DNA of 17,397 nt from Candidatus Krumholzibacteriia bacterium (GTDB lineage: Bacteria; Krumholzibacteriota; Krumholzibacteriia; Krumholzibacteriales; Krumholzibacteriaceae), in assembly GCA_026387805.1 (NCBI GenBank), contig JAPLKY010000190.1, forward strand, positions 1 through 17,397. Reading direction: 5' to 3'. Positions 14,949 to 17,397 of the stretch are shown piece after piece; position 1 is the stretch's first letter; each line of letters starts with the position of its first letter. The notes beneath the pieces are model-generated. The model was given only the letters and a program-made list of their open reading frames with translations. It ran no database searches and was not told the DNA's origin. The position numbers were made by a program, and so were the translations under genes.

Positions 14949-15866
14949 ATGATTGAGGTCCGCGAGCTCGTGAAATCGTTCGGTGATATCCGCGCGCTCG
15001 GAGGCGTCGATTTCACCGTCAGGGAGGGAGAGATATTCGGGCTGCTCGGCCCGAACGGCGCCGGCAAAACGACGACGATCTCGATCATCGCCGGGCTCCT
15101 GAGTGCGGATTCGGGATCGGTGCGCGTATCCGGCATGGATATCCGCAGGGACGGGCGCCGCGTTCGGCGCATGCTCGGGGTCGTCCCGCAGGACATTGCC
15201 CTGTACGAGGAGCTCAGCGGCAGAGAGAACCTCCGCTTCTGGGGTGGGCTCTACGGCCTCTCCGGAAAGCGGCTTCACGACGAGGCGGATCGCGTGCTCG
15301 AGCTCGTCGGGCTCACGGACAGGGCCGACGATGCGGTGCGGGAGTACTCCGGCGGCATGAAGCGCCGGCTCAACCTGAGCGCGGGCCTCATCCACCGGCC
15401 GAAGGTGATCCTCCTCGACGAACCGACGCTCGGCATCGATCCGCAGGCGCGGCTCAACATTCTCGACATCATCAGGGACGGCGTTTCCGGGGGCATGACC
15501 GCGATCTACACCACGCATTACCTCGAGGAGGCGGAGAAGCTCTGCGATCGCATCGCGATCGTCGACCACGGGAAGATTCTCGCCCAAGGGACGCTCAAGG
15601 AGCTCGTGAAACTCGCCGGCGAGGGGAACATCGTGACCGTGAGCGGCGCATTTTCGAGAGAGCAGGTGAACCCCCTCCTCAAGGGGGTCGTCGTCGAGCA
15701 TCTCGAGAATGGATCGCTTCGCATGCTGATTCCCGGGCAGGCTGAGCTGAGCGGCGCGCTCGGGAGGCTCTTCTCGGCGGGGATACCGATCGGAGAGGTT
15801 TCAATACAGGAGCCGAGCCTCGAGGGCGTCTTCATCAAGCTCACGGGGAGGGAGCTGCGCGACTAG
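14949..15866 (+). CDS. ABC-2 type transporter ATP-binding protein
   Basis: 305 residues; GGAGG at 14938-14942 is six bases before ATG 14949. All nucleotide-binding motifs are present: Walker A GPNGAGKT (34-41), Q-loop Gln81 (VPQD), signature YSGGM (133-137, with Ser in place of the usual LSGG Leu-Ser order), Walker B VILLDEP (153-159, Asp157/Glu158), D-loop and switch His190 (TTHYLEEAE). Residues ~215-305 are the C-terminal extension common in DrrA/CcmA-type exporters. It drives export by the two permeases that follow, 7 nt and then an ATGA overlap downstream. The substrate (drug, lipid, polysaccharide, peptide) cannot be told from sequence. Confidence 0.95.
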   Translation: MIEVRELVKSFGDIRALGGVDFTVREGEIFGLLGPNGAGKTTTISIIAGLLSADSGSVRVSGMDIRRDGRRVRRMLGVVPQDIALYEELSGRENLRFWGGLYGLSGKRLHDEADRVLELVGLTDRADDAVREYSGGMKRRLNLSAGLIHRPKVILLDEPTLGIDPQARLNILDIIRDGVSGGMTAIYTTHYLEEAEKLCDRIAIVDHGKILAQGTLKELVKLAGEGNIVTVSGAFSREQVNPLLKGVVVEHLENGSLRMLIPGQAELSGALGRLFSAGIPIGEVSIQEPSLEGVFIKLTGRELRD

Positions 15867-15873
15867 CGGCCGT

Positions 15874-17127
15874 ATGAACGCGATACTCCTCATCGTGCGA
15901 AACGACATGAAGCGGCGGCTCCGGAGCCCCGTTTCCATCATCTGCATGTTCCTCATCCCGCTCGGGCTCACCCTCCTCGTGGGGCTCGTGTTCGGTCGCC
16001 ACGGGAAGGTCGAACTCTCGCACATCAAAGTGCTCATCGCCGACGACGACAGGGGCTTTGCCGCCAATTTTCTGAAGCAGGGGATGAAACAGGGCAAGCT
16101 CGCCGAGCTCATCGACCTCGTCGAGGTTGACCCCGCCGAGGGGCGTTCCCTCATGGATAGGGGAAAGGCATCGGCGCTCATCGAGATACCGAAGGGTTTC
16201 ACGGCGAATATCCTCGACCGCAAGCCCGCGGAGATTGCGCTCGTCAAGAATCCTCAGGAGTCCTTTCTTCCCCTCATCGTCGAGGAGATCACGGAGACGA
16301 TGGCCGTGATGATCGACGGCGCGGCGCAGATCTTCGAAGAGCCGATCGGAGAGGCGCGGGGGATGCTCACCGGCGGCCGATGGCCGGAGGCGGCCGAGCT
16401 CGCGGGGCTCCTCGCGGAGACGAAGCCCCGGATCGCGCTCGTCAAGGGATACCTCTCGGACACGCTCATATCGATCGGGTCGGAAACCGTTTCGGCGCCC
16501 GGGGCAGAGCCCGAAAGGACCCTCAACTTCTTCGCCCTTATCATGCCGGGGAGCATTCTCATCGGGCTCCTCTTCATCAGCGAGATCACGATGCGGGACA
16601 TTCTGCGGGAGCGGGAGGCCGGCACGCTCGCCCGCATCCTCGCGGGACCCGTTCAGAGCGGCCGCGTGGTCGCGGGGAAGATGCTCTCCTCCTTCGCGAT
16701 CACGCTCGTCGCGTGCGCGCTCCTCATCGCTATCGGACGCCTCGCATTCGGGATAGCCTGGGGATCGCCGCTCAAGCTTCTCGCGCACGTCGTCGGTTCC
16801 ATTCTCCTGTGCGTGGGTCTCATGGCGTTCTTCTACGGTTTCATCAGATCGGAGCGGGTCGCCGACGCCATGCTCCCCGTCGTCATCATCGTCCTCTGTA
16901 TCTTCGGCGGCGCCATGATCCCGTTCGAGGCCATGAGTCCGGCGATGCAGAGAGCGGCCGTCTTCTCTCCCTCGTTCTGGGTCATCGACGGCCTGAAGCG
17001 GATATCGATCGAAAGGACGGATTGGGGCGGCATCGCGCCGCACCTCGCGATCGTCTACGGTCTCGGCGCGCTCACGAGCCTCGCCGGCGCGGCGAAGCTC
17101 AGGGGCAAGCTCGGGGGGAGGGGATGA
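15874..17127 (+). CDS. ABC-2 type permease (ABC2_membrane_3-like)
   Basis: 417 residues. One membrane segment (~18-41) precedes a large extracytoplasmic region (~45-210), then about five more segments (~217-237, 270-297, 302-324, 332-352, 386-408). This is the YhgE/DrrB-like layout of PF12698-type permeases. A cytoplasmic REREAGTLARIL motif (246-255) after the second segment is typical of the contact loop to the ATPase. The start ATG 15874 lies 7 nt after the ATPase stop and the stop overlaps the next start as ATGA, so the genes are translationally coupled. Confidence 0.92.
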   Translation: MNAILLIVRNDMKRRLRSPVSIICMFLIPLGLTLLVGLVFGRHGKVELSHIKVLIADDDRGFAANFLKQGMKQGKLAELIDLVEVDPAEGRSLMDRGKASALIEIPKGFTANILDRKPAEIALVKNPQESFLPLIVEEITETMAVMIDGAAQIFEEPIGEARGMLTGGRWPEAAELAGLLAETKPRIALVKGYLSDTLISIGSETVSAPGAEPERTLNFFALIMPGSILIGLLFISEITMRDILREREAGTLARILAGPVQSGRVVAGKMLSSFAITLVACALLIAIGRLAFGIAWGSPLKLLAHVVGSILLCVGLMAFFYGFIRSERVADAMLPVVIIVLCIFGGAMIPFEAMSPAMQRAAVFSPSFWVIDGLKRISIERTDWGGIAPHLAIVYGLGALTSLAGAAKLRGKLGGRG

Positions 17128-17397
17128 GGGGCATGCGGAGCGGCTCTCTCAGGATCATCGCCCTCATCGCGGCGAACGATTTCAAGCTGACCCTCAAGGC
17201 GCGCGGAGTGATCTTCTGGATCTTCGCGATGCCGATCGTTTTCATGCTCGCCTTCGGCCTCGCTTTCAAGGACGAGTCCGGAGGAATCCGGAAGGCGCGG
17301 CTCACGATCGAGAACGCCGATACGGGATTCGTCTCGCTCGCGCTCGTCGACGAGCTGCGCGGGGGGCCGCTCAACGTCGTCGACAGCCTCAAAGCGG
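17124..17397 (+). CDS. Second ABC-2 type permease, N-terminal part (cut by window end)
   Basis: The frame opens at ATG 17124 (overlapping the previous stop) or ATG 17133 and stays open to the window end, 91 codons. GGAGG at 17117-17121 fits the second start better in spacing. It begins with a basic N-terminus, then a membrane segment (VIFWIFAMPIVFMLAFGLAF, ~35-54), followed by the start of an extracytoplasmic region (RKARLTIENADTGFVSLAL). This is the same opening layout as the preceding permease, so the exporter is probably a heterodimeric permease pair with one ATPase gene. Confidence 0.85.
   Translation, partial: MRGMRSGSLRIIALIAANDFKLTLKARGVIFWIFAMPIVFMLAFGLAFKDESGGIRKARLTIENADTGFVSLALVDELRGGPLNVVDSLKA

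Noticed and set aside
12743..14956. 737-codon open frame on the plus strand opposite the S9 peptidase
   Set aside because: It is Arg/Asp/Glu/Val-rich without domains; the minus strand has a full signal peptide, propeller and catalytic triad. GC-rich codon bias leaves the complementary frame open.
15665..15683. ACCCCCT/AGGGGGT hairpin
   Set aside because: Lies inside the ABC ATPase coding region, has no T-run and the operon continues past it.

Overview
The window is GC-rich DNA with dense, short-spaced genes, apparently from a bacterium of the FCB (Fibrobacteres-Chlorobi-Bacteroidetes) superphylum or a nearby GC-rich candidate phylum. The clues are a very large secreted repeat protein ending in a FlgD-Ig/type IX-style C-terminal domain (a YPNPF motif, then a GVYYL-type end), followed directly by a PorV/PorQ-like outer-membrane barrel. 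No rRNA or other taxonomic marker is present, so the placement is inference.

Layout. (1) Positions 1-10731, plus strand: one continuous gene run. It holds the 3' part of the giant surface protein, a PorV-like barrel with a periplasmic TPR extension (frame-interrupted), an RsbU-like membrane PP2C phosphatase, a fused RsbW-like kinase plus RsbV-like STAS protein with a strong internal Shine-Dalgarno site before the STAS part, and a GAF sensor/histidine-kinase-type ATPase whose frame breaks where the phosphoacceptor helix should be. (2) Positions 10730-11450, minus strand: a secreted cyclophilin-type prolyl isomerase with a promoter candidate and a clean intrinsic terminator. (3) Positions 11653-12537, plus strand: a PhzF-family protein. 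(4) Positions 12538-12784: a convergent intergenic region with two hairpins, one with a perfect 16-bp stem. (5) Positions 12785-14827, minus strand: an exported S9 serine peptidase. (6) Positions 14949-17397, plus strand, divergent from the peptidase: an ABC-2 export system of one ATPase and two permeases, the second cut by the window edge.

How the genes may work together. The first five genes join a likely exported surface protein, a barrel of the family that handles type IX substrates, and a complete partner-switch (kinase, STAS antagonist, PP2C phosphatase) with an additional sensor. The inferred picture is a surface/secretion module under phosphorylation control. No sigma factor or other output target is visible, so the output is unknown. 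The prolyl isomerase and S9 peptidase carry signal peptides and act outside the cytoplasm; nothing in the sequence ties them directly to the first operon.

Two genes (around 6144 and around 10015) change frame in the same direction. The first looks like a lost single base, either a sequencing error or a mutation. The second coincides with a missing segment and may be a real deletion.
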